A DNA stretch of 24,449 bases. Source: Ga0074130 sp964499485 (GTDB lineage Bacteria > Pseudomonadota > Gammaproteobacteria > Burkholderiales > Rhodocyclaceae). Below, piece after piece: positions 7,242-15,656 of the stretch. The number at the start of each line of letters is the position of its first letter. Position 1 is the stretch's first letter. The notes below the pieces were generated by a model. The model worked only from the letters and a program-made list of their open reading frames with translations, did not search any database and was not told the DNA's origin. Where the stretch lies: NCBI GenBank assembly GCA_964499485.1, contig CAZCLF010000026.1, positions 1 to 24,449 of the forward strand, in the 5' to 3' direction. Made by a program: the position numbers and the translations under genes.

Positions 7242-8275
7242 GTCAGACTTTTCAAGCAGCAGGTCAGTCAATAAGGCAGCCTGCTCAGGCACTGGGGCCG
7301 GTGATGATCGACATTGCTGGGACTGCCTTGACCGACCTCGATCGTGAACGGCTGTCGCATCCCTTGGTCGGCGGCATTATTTTGTTCACGCGCAATTATG
7401 AATCCCGCGAACAACTCACTGCCCTCTGTACCGAGATTCACGCCTTGCGCGAGCCTCGCTTGTTGATTGCGGTGGACCACGAAGGTGGTCGCGTGCAACG
7501 TTTCCGCGAAGGCTTTACACGATTGCCAGCGATGCGTCGCTTGGGCGAGCTCCATACCGCACACCCCGAGTCAGCGCTGGAAACCGCCCGGGCAGTGGGC
7601 TATGTGTTGGCATCAGAGCTGCGCGCCTGTGGTGTCGACTTTTCTTTTACGCCCGTGCTGGATCTCGACTACGGCCAGAGCAGCGTGATTGGCGACCGAT
7701 CATTCGGACGCGATCCCCTTGTTGTCGCCGAACTGGCGAATGCATTGATTGAGGGGCTGCATGCTGCCGGCATGAAGTCATGTGGCAAGCATTTTCCTGG
7801 GCATGGTCACGTAGCCGCAGATTCTCATGTCGCGATTCCCGTGGATGAGCGGCCTTGGGCGGCGCTTCAGGAAGACATGGAGGCTTTCCGCCGGGGCAAG
7901 GTCGATGCGGTGATGCCAGCGCATGTGATCTACCCTGAGGTCGATCACCGTCCGGCGGGATTTTCGCCCGTGTGGCTGAAGATTCTGCGCGAACAGTTAG
8001 GTTTTGACGGCGTGATATTCAGCGACGATTTGTCGATGGAAGGCGCCAGTGTGGCAGGCGGTATTGTTGAGCGGGCAACTGCGGCGTGGTCGGCTGGCTG
8101 CGACATGCTACTTGTCTGTAATGCCCCCGACGCGGCGGGACAGCTCTTGGACACTTGGCACATCCAGCCGGATGCGCAACGGGCAGCGCGTATCACCACC
8201 TTGCTCCCTGCGAATGAGCAAGAAAACAGGGCCGCTTATCTGGCGGCCCTGTCGGTGCTGCAGCGTCAGCTATAG
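7238..8275 (+). CDS. nagZ: Beta-N-acetylhexosaminidase NagZ (glycoside hydrolase family 3)
   Basis: A 345-residue cytoplasmic enzyme that removes GlcNAc from anhydro-muropeptides during peptidoglycan recycling; its products influence AmpR-type beta-lactamase control in some proteobacteria. Motifs: LIAVDHEGGRVQRF (76–89), KHFPGHG (184–190), the mobile-loop Asp195-Ser-His197 dyad used as general acid/base in this family, and the nucleophile region FSDDLSM (261–267). The barrel starts at GPVMIDIAG (residue 20), so the first ~19 residues are an extension; ATG 7238 is still supported by its ATGA overlap with acpS. The 3' end holds a 10-base inverted repeat that reads as a terminator for the convergent queF. 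Confidence 0.97.
   Translation: MSQTFQAAGQSIRQPAQALGPVMIDIAGTALTDLDRERLSHPLVGGIILFTRNYESREQLTALCTEIHALREPRLLIAVDHEGGRVQRFREGFTRLPAMRRLGELHTAHPESALETARAVGYVLASELRACGVDFSFTPVLDLDYGQSSVIGDRSFGRDPLVVAELANALIEGLHAAGMKSCGKHFPGHGHVAADSHVAIPVDERPWAALQEDMEAFRRGKVDAVMPAHVIYPEVDHRPAGFSPVWLKILREQLGFDGVIFSDDLSMEGASVAGGIVERATAAWSAGCDMLLVCNAPDAAGQLLDTWHIQPDAQRAARITTLLPANEQENRAAYLAALSVLQRQL
8221..8252 (-). terminator. Probable queF terminator embedded in nagZ coding sequence
   Basis: The arms ACAGGGCCGC (8226–8235) and GCGGCCCTGT (8243–8252) pair perfectly over ten bases around a seven-base loop. On the minus strand the hairpin is followed by TTTTCTT, because the + strand reads AAGAAAA just before it. On the plus strand no T run follows. 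It therefore fits a Rho-independent terminator for queF, 46 bases past the queF stop and wholly within the last codons of nagZ. Confidence 0.7.
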
Positions 8276-8289
8276 CGCGGCTACCGCGC
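8275..8289. repeat. Short GC-rich inverted repeat between nagZ and queF stops
   Basis: GCGCGG (8275–8280) pairs with CCGCGC (8284–8289) around a three-base loop (CTA), starting on the last base of the nagZ stop codon. No T tract follows on either strand, so it is not a complete intrinsic terminator alone. It may add to termination at this convergent junction or protect the 3' ends. Confidence 0.45.
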
Positions 8290-8297
8290 CAGAGATA

Positions 8298-8729
8298 TCA
8301 GCCGCGGATATTGGATTGCAGATTGAACTCGGTGAGTTCAACGCGCGGCTCCGGTTTCCAGCCTTTTTTTCGGTGTTCGGCGATGACATTGGTGAAAATG
8401 CCGCCGCGCACATAGAACTTGGCGGTCAGACGCATAAAGCGCGGTTTGGTCGCCTTGACTAGGTCGTCGAGGATGCGATTGGTCACATCTTCATGGAAAT
8501 GGCCTTCTTCGCGGAAGCTCCATGCATATAGTTTCAGGCTTTTAAGCTCAACACAGGCCTTGTCGGCGATGTAGTCCAGCGTCAGCACAGCGAAGTCAGG
8601 CTGGCCGGTTTTTGGACAAAGGCATGTAAATTCAGGGATTTCCATGTGAATGTGGTAATCCCGGTGCGGTGCAGGGTTGGGGAAAGTCTCAAGAACTTTG
8701 GCGGAGATTTTGGCGGGGCGGCTTGTCAT
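8298..8729 (-). CDS. queF: NADPH-dependent preQ0 reductase (7-cyano-7-deazaguanine reductase)
   Basis: A 143-residue unimodular QueF of the B. subtilis YkvM type, which reduces preQ0 to preQ1 in the pathway to queuosine in tRNA. EFTCLCPKTGQPDF (33–46) contains the catalytic Cys38 and the acid Asp45, and ELKSLKLYAWSFREEGHFHE carries the family signature and substrate-binding Glu. E. coli QueF is a longer two-domain form, so this is the short type. A good Shine-Dalgarno sequence (AGGA) lies six bases before the ATG. The gene is transcribed against nagZ and away from smc. I saw no clear preQ1 riboswitch fold in its ~50-base leader. Confidence 0.96.
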   Translation of the reverse strand: MTSRPAKISAKVLETFPNPAPHRDYHIHMEIPEFTCLCPKTGQPDFAVLTLDYIADKACVELKSLKLYAWSFREEGHFHEDVTNRILDDLVKATKPRFMRLTAKFYVRGGIFTNVIAEHRKKGWKPEPRVELTEFNLQSNIRG

Positions 8730-8784
8730 AAAAATCCTGTCAGGAAAACTGAAACAGCTTAGAGGGTGGCTCGATTCGCTTGCG

Positions 8785-8792
8785 ATTATAAT
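8785..8792. promoter_or_regulatory. Palindromic −10 element between divergent queF and smc
   Basis: ATTATAAT is a perfect palindrome. It contains TATAAT on the plus strand (8787–8792, toward smc) and TATAAT on the minus strand (8790–8785, toward queF). Predicted leaders would be about 50 bases for queF and about 100 for smc. No convincing −35 hexamer is visible at 16–18 bases on either side, so promoter strength and direction are uncertain. It is the only consensus −10 in the 168-base gap. Confidence 0.5.
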
Positions 8793-8897
8793 GCACCAGA
8801 CTCATGCCCCCAGCCGGTGGGATGGTCTCTGGAGCGTGGCGTGATTAATTCGCTGTCAGGCCGTTGTTAAGACTCATCAATCTCTGAAATAGTTGCC

Positions 8898-11800
8898 GTG
8901 CGTCTAACCAAACTTAAACTTTCCGGCTTCAAATCCTTCGTCGATTCCACCACTGTTCTCTTCCCGGGCCAATTGGCAGGGGTTGTTGGACCGAATGGTT
9001 GTGGCAAGTCCAACATCATTGATGCGGTGCGCTGGGTGCTGGGCGAATCCAAGGCCTCCGAGCTGCGTGGAGAGTCGATTCAGGATGTGATCTTCAAGGG
9101 CTCCGGTACGCGTAAAGAGGTGAGTCGCGCGAGCGTTGAGCTCTTTTTCGATAATGCCGACGGTAAGGCCGCAGGGCAATGGTCACAATATGCCGAAATC
9201 ACGGTACGCCGCGTGCTCGACCGTGAAGGCAACTCCAACTATTACATCAACAATCTGCACGTCCGTCGGCGTGATGTGATTGATCTGTTCCTCGGTACTG
9301 GCCTTGGACCGCGTGCTTACGCCATCATCGGTCAAGGCATGATCTCGCGCATTGTCGAGGCTAAGCCGGATGAGCTGCGCTTTTTCCTTGAGGAGGCGGC
9401 TGGGGTCACCAAATACAAAGAGCGCCGTCGTGAGACCGAAAATCGGCTTGAGGATGCGCGTGAAAACCTCGCCCGTGTGGATGACATCCGCGGCGAACTG
9501 GACAACCAGATTGTCCGCCTTGAAGGCCAGGCTGAAGTTGCGCGCCAATACCGCGACCTGCAGGCACAACTGACCGGTCGTCAGAATCTGCTGTGGTACA
9601 AAAAGCGCTCCGATGCCAAACGCGAAGCGGAAAGGCTGCACCTTGAAGTCGAGCAGGCCATCACTCGCGTTGAAGGTGAGACGGCCCAGCTGCGGGAAAT
9701 CGAAGCCAAAGTGGAGCATGCGCGCGAGGCGCACTTTACGGCGTCTGACACCCTGCATGCAGCGCAAGCTGAAATGTATGCAGCCAAGTCAGAGGTTGAG
9801 CGGCTTGAGTCTGAAATCAGCCACCTGCGCGACAACCGTCAGCGCCTGGAAACACGGATTGCCCAACTGACCGTTGAAGACGGTCACTGGCGCACGCAGC
9901 AGTCCGAGCTTGCCCGTGAAGCTGAGCGTTGGAGCTCCTTGCGCGAGAATGCTGGCGCGCGTGCCGAGGCAGCTAAGGCGCGTCACGAAGAGGCGGCGGA
10001 ACGCATGCCTCAGCTTGAAGAGATCGTCGAAGCCGCGGGTGGTCAGCTCACAGATGCACGTCGTGCCTTGTCTGAGGCTGAGCAGGCACTCAAGCTGGCT
10101 GATGCGGAAAAGAGCCATGCTGGTCGTACCCTAGACAGCCTGACGCAGCGCCGCGAACGTTTGGAGCAAGAAAAGGCCGCACTGCCTCAGCCGGATCCCG
10201 TACAACTGGAAATCGCGCAGCAGCGTGCAGCAGAGGCTGAAGAGTTACTAGAGCAACAACAAGCGCAACTGGCTGAGTTGCAGAATCGCCTGCCCGAGCT
10301 GGAAGCCCAAGTGCGGCAGGCGCGGGAACGGGCGCAGGCTGCCAACCGTCAACTGACCGAGTCGCGCGCGCGTTGCAGTGCACTGGAGCAGTTGCAGGCG
10401 CGCGTACAACAAAGTGGCGAGATGGGGCCTTGGCTCGAGGCGCGTGGACTCAGCAATGTGCCGCTTTTGTGGCAGTCCATACAAGTTGAAGCAGGTTGGG
10501 AAACCGCAGTCGAGGCGGTGTTGCGTGAGCGCCTGTCAGCGCGCTATGCCGATGCCAGCGTGGCAAACGAGGCCTTGTCCTCGCCTCCACCTGCCACATT
10601 GGCGCTTGCGCATGCAGGCACTGCTAATGCTGCTGTCACCGGTTCTCTGCGTGCCAAGGTCAATTGCAGCGATGCACGTTGGGCTCCGGTACTGGATGAG
10701 TGGCTGGGTAGCGTGCAGGCGGTTGAAGAGCTGCACGCCGGCCAAGCCGGCGTGTGTGTTAACCGTGCCGGTCATGTGGCTAGCCCGCATGGGCTGGTGC
10801 TGTATGTGCCAGATGCGCGCACCCATGGTGTGATCGAGCGTCAGCGTGAGATTGAAGAACTCAATGCGCAAATGGGCGTATTGACCGAGGCCGAAGAACT
10901 CGCCCGCGATGCCCAGCATGAGGCCGAGCAAGCGGTAAACAATACGCAGACAGCGCTGACCAATGGCCGTCGTACGGTGCAGGAAGCGCAACAGCGCTTG
11001 CATGCCGCGCAGGTTGAGTCACTCAAGCTGAATCAGCTGCAAGCACGTTACGAAGAGCGTGTCGGCCAGATTGATCATGATCTCGGCGAGATTCGTCGTG
11101 CCGAAGAAAATGAACGTGCCAGCCAAATGCGTTCAGACGAGCAACTGGGGCTTTATCGTGAGCAGCTGGATACCCTGCGTAGTCGTGTGGATGAGTCTGC
11201 TGAAGCTCAGCGTAAGGCTGAAACCAGCCTGCGTGAAGCCAGAGCGCTGGAGCAGCAGCTGGCACGCGAAGCACAGGAAGCACATTTTTCTGAACGCGAA
11301 TGCACGGGCAAATTGGAAGACAATGCCCGCGCTACTGAAACGGCAACCCGCCAGCTTGAGCGCATCATCAACGAGCTGGAAACGGCCCGAACTGATATTG
11401 CGGCTATTAGCGAGTCGATGCTCAGCGAGGCTTTGCAAACCGCGCTGCAGAACCGTACTAATTTCGAGAATGGTCTGGCCGAGCGCCGCAATGCACTCGA
11501 AACAGCTGCGGCAGAACTGCGTGCGCTGGATGAAACTCGTCTCAAGCTTGAGCAGAGTGTGCTGCCGCTGCGCGAACGCATCAATGAGCTGCGCATGAAG
11601 GAGCAAGCCGCGCAGCTGAATGAAGAGCAGTTCAGCCAGCGTCTGCTGGAAGCGAATGTCACGGCTGAAGATGAGGCCGTGTTGGCAGCGTTGCTGACAC
11701 CGAACCTGCGCGATAGTGGATTGCAGTTAGACATCACGCGCCTAGGTCAGGAAATTGAAGCATTAGGCCCTGTCAATTTGGCTGCGCTTGAAGAGCTGTC

Positions 11801-12389
11801 GAGCGCGCGCGAACGCAAGAACTATCTTGATGAGCAGTCGACTGACTTGGCTGATGCCATCAATACGCTTGAAGATGCTATCCGCCGTATTGACCGCGAA
11901 ACACGTGAGCAGCTACAGGAGACTTACGACACGGTGAATCGCCACTTTGGCGAGTTGTTCCCAAGCCTGTTTGGCGGGGGTGAAGCCAAGCTGTTGCTGA
12001 CCGGTGATGAGATTCTCGATGCCGGTATCCAGATCATGGCACAGCCGCCGGGTAAGAAGAATTCAACCATCCATCTGTTGTCCGGTGGCGAAAAAGCACT
12101 GACCGCTATTGCGCTGGTGTTTGCGATGTTCCAGCTGAATCCAGCACCGTTCTGTATGCTCGATGAAGTGGATGCCCCGCTGGACGATTCCAATACCGAG
12201 CGCTTTGCTAATCTGGTTAAGCGCATGTCTTCGCAGACTCAGTTCATCTTCATCTCCCACAACAAGATCGCCATGGAAATGGCCACCCAGCTGATTGGGG
12301 TGACCATGCAAGAGCGTGGTGTGTCGCGTGTGGTTGAGGTGGATATGGAAGAGGCCCTGCGCCTGGCCGACGAAACCGTCGCCGTCTGA
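8898..12389 (+). CDS. smc: Chromosome segregation protein SMC
   Basis: An 1163-residue SMC ATPase, normal for bacteria (about 1150–1190). The N-terminal head has Walker A GPNGCGKS (31–38). Long coiled coils (about 170–505 and 640–1000) flank a globular hinge (about 510–635). The C-terminal head has the ABC signature LSGGEKAL (about residue 1060) and Walker B FCMLDEVDAPLDD (about 1085–1097). With ScpA and ScpB it loads at the origin and extrudes loops to separate sister chromosomes; scpAB are not in this window. GTG 8898 is the start because it gives the canonical MRLTKLKLSGFKSF; no clear Shine-Dalgarno sequence precedes it. zipA follows 19 bases after the stop. Confidence 0.98.
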   Translation: MRLTKLKLSGFKSFVDSTTVLFPGQLAGVVGPNGCGKSNIIDAVRWVLGESKASELRGESIQDVIFKGSGTRKEVSRASVELFFDNADGKAAGQWSQYAEITVRRVLDREGNSNYYINNLHVRRRDVIDLFLGTGLGPRAYAIIGQGMISRIVEAKPDELRFFLEEAAGVTKYKERRRETENRLEDARENLARVDDIRGELDNQIVRLEGQAEVARQYRDLQAQLTGRQNLLWYKKRSDAKREAERLHLEVEQAITRVEGETAQLREIEAKVEHAREAHFTASDTLHAAQAEMYAAKSEVERLESEISHLRDNRQRLETRIAQLTVEDGHWRTQQSELAREAERWSSLRENAGARAEAAKARHEEAAERMPQLEEIVEAAGGQLTDARRALSEAEQALKLADAEKSHAGRTLDSLTQRRERLEQEKAALPQPDPVQLEIAQQRAAEAEELLEQQQAQLAELQNRLPELEAQVRQARERAQAANRQLTESRARCSALEQLQARVQQSGEMGPWLEARGLSNVPLLWQSIQVEAGWETAVEAVLRERLSARYADASVANEALSSPPPATLALAHAGTANAAVTGSLRAKVNCSDARWAPVLDEWLGSVQAVEELHAGQAGVCVNRAGHVASPHGLVLYVPDARTHGVIERQREIEELNAQMGVLTEAEELARDAQHEAEQAVNNTQTALTNGRRTVQEAQQRLHAAQVESLKLNQLQARYEERVGQIDHDLGEIRRAEENERASQMRSDEQLGLYREQLDTLRSRVDESAEAQRKAETSLREARALEQQLAREAQEAHFSERECTGKLEDNARATETATRQLERIINELETARTDIAAISESMLSEALQTALQNRTNFENGLAERRNALETAAAELRALDETRLKLEQSVLPLRERINELRMKEQAAQLNEEQFSQRLLEANVTAEDEAVLAALLTPNLRDSGLQLDITRLGQEIEALGPVNLAALEELSSARERKNYLDEQSTDLADAINTLEDAIRRIDRETREQLQETYDTVNRHFGELFPSLFGGGEAKLLLTGDEILDAGIQIMAQPPGKKNSTIHLLSGGEKALTAIALVFAMFQLNPAPFCMLDEVDAPLDDSNTERFANLVKRMSSQTQFIFISHNKIAMEMATQLIGVTMQERGVSRVVEVDMEEALRLADETVAV

Positions 12390-12408
12390 TCATCGATACG
12401 GAGCAGAA

Positions 12409-13614
12409 ATGAGCGATCTGCAATTGAGTTTGCTGGGTCTTGGCGCAGTGCTGGTGGTAGGCGTCTGGGTATATAACAAGCTGCAGGAGCGTAAATACCG
12501 CAAAGCGGCAGAGAAGGTCTTTCGTGGTGAGCAGGCAGATCTGCTGGCTTCTGACGTTAGCGAACCAGTTCAAGAAGAGGTTGCCGTCGATAACCTCGAG
12601 CCATCAGCTTATGATGAGACACCAACTCACCAAGAGCCGCAGTGGCGTGAGCCAACATTCAGCGATGAGCGGATTGAACCCGTATTCGAAGCCGACCCTG
12701 AGCCTCTGCCTCAGGTGCAAACACATGCGGCAGCATCAGCTGATGCACCCACTGCACCGATCATTCTTACAGCAGATCAGCCAAGTGCCCCGCCAGCAGA
12801 CTGGTGTGATGACAGTATCGATCTGATTGCGCAACTCCACTTCCAGAACGGTATTGCAGCGGAAGATTTGCGTCAGGCACAAGCTGCGATGCAAGCGCAT
12901 CAGCGCGTTCCCTTGCGTGCATTTGTGGAGCTAGCGCCATCGCAGTGGCGACCTTTATCCGAGGTCGGCGATGTGACGCTGACCCATGCATGGTTTGCCT
13001 TGCAGTTAGTTGATAGGCGCGGTGCGGTAAGTACCAATGATTTTGAGGCGCTACGCCATGCCCTTCAGGCGTTGGTCTCACTGCGTGATGGCACCTTGTT
13101 GTTCCCCGATGTCGTGGCAATCGGTGAACAGGCCAAAGCTCTCGACGATTTTTGCGCCCAACTTGATCTGCAGTTGGCTTTAAATGTGTTGGATGCAGGC
13201 AATGGCGCATTCGCCGGTACCAAAATTCGGGGCATGGCAGAAGCCGCAGGCATGCGCTTGGCTGCTAACGGGGAATTTCAGGCACATGACGACAATGGCA
13301 ATTTCATGTTTGCCATGGCCAACATGGGCGAACCCTTTGATGCGCAGACCATCCGTGATTTGCAAACCCATGGGCTTACATTCTTCCTTGATGTCCCGCA
13401 TGTAAAGAATGGCGGTCATGCGTTTGAGCGCATGCTGTCCTCTGCGCGACAGTTCTCCAATACGCTCAATGCCTCGCTGGTGAATGCACAGCGCGCGCCG
13501 GTTTCGGATGTCATGGTGGATGGTATCCGCCGCAAGATTTTCGAGATTCACGAGCAGATGAATATCGCCGGCATTCCCGCGGGCGGTGTGCGAGCCTTAC
13601 GCCTGTTTTCCTGA
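12409..13614 (+). CDS. zipA: Cell division protein ZipA (FtsZ-binding membrane anchor)
   Basis: A 401-residue protein with ZipA architecture. The N-terminal membrane helix is about residues 5–23 (LQLSLLGLGAVLVVGVWVY), then a basic stretch (KLQERKYRKAAEK), an acidic, proline-rich linker to about residue 130, and a C-terminal globular FtsZ-binding domain (about 135–400, ending ALRLFS). ZipA tethers FtsZ to the inner membrane and stabilises the Z-ring. The open frame extends upstream to 12316 inside smc, but ATG 12409 has a Shine-Dalgarno GGAG at 12400–12403 and directly precedes the membrane helix. The match to E. coli ZipA is in layout more than wording, as usual for betaproteobacterial members. 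The stop overlaps ligA (TGATG), and smc–zipA–ligA is a known cluster. Confidence 0.9.
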   Translation: MSDLQLSLLGLGAVLVVGVWVYNKLQERKYRKAAEKVFRGEQADLLASDVSEPVQEEVAVDNLEPSAYDETPTHQEPQWREPTFSDERIEPVFEADPEPLPQVQTHAAASADAPTAPIILTADQPSAPPADWCDDSIDLIAQLHFQNGIAAEDLRQAQAAMQAHQRVPLRAFVELAPSQWRPLSEVGDVTLTHAWFALQLVDRRGAVSTNDFEALRHALQALVSLRDGTLLFPDVVAIGEQAKALDDFCAQLDLQLALNVLDAGNGAFAGTKIRGMAEAAGMRLAANGEFQAHDDNGNFMFAMANMGEPFDAQTIRDLQTHGLTFFLDVPHVKNGGHAFERMLSSARQFSNTLNASLVNAQRAPVSDVMVDGIRRKIFEIHEQMNIAGIPAGGVRALRLFS

Positions 13615-15656
13615 TGGATGCAGTTGCACGCGCGGCCTGGCTTCGTGAGACGCTGGCCCGCCACAATCATGCCTACTATGTGCTGGATGCGCCGACGGTT
13701 CCGGACGCTGAGTACGACGTCCTGTTTCGTGAGTTGCAAGCGCTGGAGCAGCAATATCCAGAACTGCTAACGCCAGATTCTCCGACCATGCGCGTCGGTG
13801 GTGAGGCCTTACCGGCATTCCCCACTGTGCGTCATGTTGTGCCCATGCTCTCGATTCGTACCGAGACTGATACTGAGGCGAGTGGGGCGTTGGCGTTTGA
13901 TCAGCGTGTTCGCCGTGAACTGGATCTTAGCGAAGCAGACCCGGCGATCGAATATGCCGCAGAACTGAAGTTTGATGGTCTCGCCATCAATCTTCGTTAC
14001 GAAAACGGAATACTGGTACAAGCCTCGACGCGCGGTGATGGCGAAACTGGCGAAGAAGTGACGCAGAATATCCGCACCATCCGCCAGATCCCATTGCGAC
14101 TCGCAGACAGTGCGCCTCCGGTGCTTGAGGTGCGCGGCGAGGTGTATATGAGCCGCCCTGATTTTGAGCGTTATAACGCCAAGCAAAGAGAGAAGGGCGC
14201 GGCAACGCTGGTCAATCCGCGTAATGGCGCAGCAGGCAGTGTTCGCCAGCTCGACCCTAAATTGGCTGCACAACGTCCTTTGTCATTCTTTGCCTATGGG
14301 CTGGGTGAGGTACAGGGCTGGGATATGCCCACCACGCATAGCGGGGTCTTGGGTGCTTTGGCGGATTTTGGTTTGCCAGTAAGTGAGCATCGGGTAGCAA
14401 CACACGGGGCTGAGGGGCTGATTAGCTTTCATGCAAAGATTCGTGCGTTACGTGATCAGCTTCCATTCGATATCGACGGGGTGGTGTACAAAGTCAATTC
14501 GATCTCCCTGCAAAGGCAGCTCGGCTTTGTAACGCGCGAACCTCGCTGGGCCGTCGCGCACAAGTATCCTGCCGAAGAGGCCCTGACTGTCGTCGAAGCG
14601 ATTGAGGTGCAAGTCGGGCGGACGGGTGCGATTACACCCGTAGCACGTTTACAGCCTGTATTCGTCGGGGGTGTCACTGTCACCAATGCAACGCTGCATA
14701 ACGAAGACGAAGCGCGCCGCAAAGATGTACGGATTGGCGACACGGTCATCGTGCGACGTGCCGGTGATGTGATTCCGGAGGTCGTTGGCGTCGTGGCTGA
14801 CAAACGCCCGATGAAGGATTTGTTTGGTGGCGAGCCCCTATACCAACCCTACAGTAGTCCAACGACATGCCCAGCCTGCGGCTCTAGTGTTGAGAAGCCT
14901 GAAGGTGAGGCTGTCGCGCGTTGTACTGGAGGGTTATTCTGTCCTGCTCAACGCAAACAGGCCATTCTGCATTTTGCATCACGCCGTGCCATGGACATCG
15001 AAGGCTTGGGTGAGAAGCTGGTCGATCAGATGGTCGACAATGCCATTCTGCGTACGCCTGCTGATATTTACAAACTAGGTGTTCTCGCGATTGCTAACCT
15101 TGAACGCATGGCAGAAAAGTCGGCCAGTAATTTGCTGGAAGCCATTGCACGCAGTCGGAGTACAACGCTGGCACGTTTCATCTATGCTTTAGGCATTCGC
15201 AATGTTGGCGAAGCGACTGCCCGTGACCTAGCGGCGCACTTTGGTAATCTTGATGCCTTCTTGATGGCGGATGAAGCAGCCTTGCAAGAAGTGAATGATG
15301 TGGGGCCGATTGTGGCTTCATCCATCCGGCACTTTTTAGATCAACCACACAATGTCGAGGTGATTGAACAGTTGCGCGCCGGAGGGGTAACTTGGCCGGA
15401 AGGTGAGCCGATTCGTCGTGATGAATTGCCACTAAATGGTAAGACCTTTGTATTGACAGGAACGCTGCCTAACTTGAGTCGTGACGAGGCCAAGGCCATG
15501 ATTGAGGCGCAAGGAGGTAAGGTGAGTGGCTCCGTCTCTAAGAAAACGGATTATGTTGTTGCTGGCGCTGAAGCCGGTTCTAAGCTCGATAAGGCGAGGG
15601 AGCTCGGTATCCTGACGATTGACGAGTCACAACTTCTGGAACTATTGAAATCATGA
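13614..15656 (+). CDS. ligA: NAD+-dependent DNA ligase LigA
   Basis: A 680-residue ligase that joins Okazaki fragments and repair nicks using NAD+. Order of domains: Ia (HNHAYYVLDAPTVPDAEYD, 18–35), adenylation domain with AMP-accepting Lys119 in KFDG (119–122), OB fold (about 320–405), zinc finger Cys419/Cys422/Cys437/Cys443, helix-hairpin-helix repeats (about 455–590), and a C-terminal BRCT domain (about 603–680). Length is close to E. coli LigA (671). The segment MLSIRTETDTEASGAL (78–93) replaces the common MLSLDNAF-type motif; I recall this variant from some betaproteobacterial ligases. The ATG shares a base with the zipA stop, and the TGA overlaps the galU ATG. Confidence 0.98.
   Translation: MDAVARAAWLRETLARHNHAYYVLDAPTVPDAEYDVLFRELQALEQQYPELLTPDSPTMRVGGEALPAFPTVRHVVPMLSIRTETDTEASGALAFDQRVRRELDLSEADPAIEYAAELKFDGLAINLRYENGILVQASTRGDGETGEEVTQNIRTIRQIPLRLADSAPPVLEVRGEVYMSRPDFERYNAKQREKGAATLVNPRNGAAGSVRQLDPKLAAQRPLSFFAYGLGEVQGWDMPTTHSGVLGALADFGLPVSEHRVATHGAEGLISFHAKIRALRDQLPFDIDGVVYKVNSISLQRQLGFVTREPRWAVAHKYPAEEALTVVEAIEVQVGRTGAITPVARLQPVFVGGVTVTNATLHNEDEARRKDVRIGDTVIVRRAGDVIPEVVGVVADKRPMKDLFGGEPLYQPYSSPTTCPACGSSVEKPEGEAVARCTGGLFCPAQRKQAILHFASRRAMDIEGLGEKLVDQMVDNAILRTPADIYKLGVLAIANLERMAEKSASNLLEAIARSRSTTLARFIYALGIRNVGEATARDLAAHFGNLDAFLMADEAALQEVNDVGPIVASSIRHFLDQPHNVEVIEQLRAGGVTWPEGEPIRRDELPLNGKTFVLTGTLPNLSRDEAKAMIEAQGGKVSGSVSKKTDYVVAGAEAGSKLDKARELGILTIDESQLLELLKS

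Noticed and set aside
8730..8784. Possible preQ1 riboswitch in the queF leader.
   Set aside because: I could not find the C-rich loop plus A-rich tail pseudoknot pattern of the preQ1-I class in the ~50-base leader.
8798..8877. Direct repeat AGACTCAT at 8798–8805 and 8870–8877 in the queF–smc gap.
   Set aside because: Eight bases twice within 80 is weak evidence, and the copies do not have a regular spacing to any promoter element.
9183..11737. Several long antisense open frames (up to 194 codons) within smc.
   Set aside because: They mirror the codon periodicity of the coiled-coil coding sequence, encode no recognisable domain, and smc is intact across them.
12381..12390. GCCGTCTGAT, nine of ten matches to the Neisseria DNA uptake sequence GCCGTCTGAA.
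   Set aside because: It is formed by the last two smc codons plus the stop, and I noticed no other copy in 24 kb; real uptake sequences would recur about every kilobase.
12316..12408. Upstream extension of the zipA frame into smc.
   Set aside because: ATG 12409 has a Shine-Dalgarno sequence and immediately precedes the membrane helix; the extension only reads smc codons in another frame.
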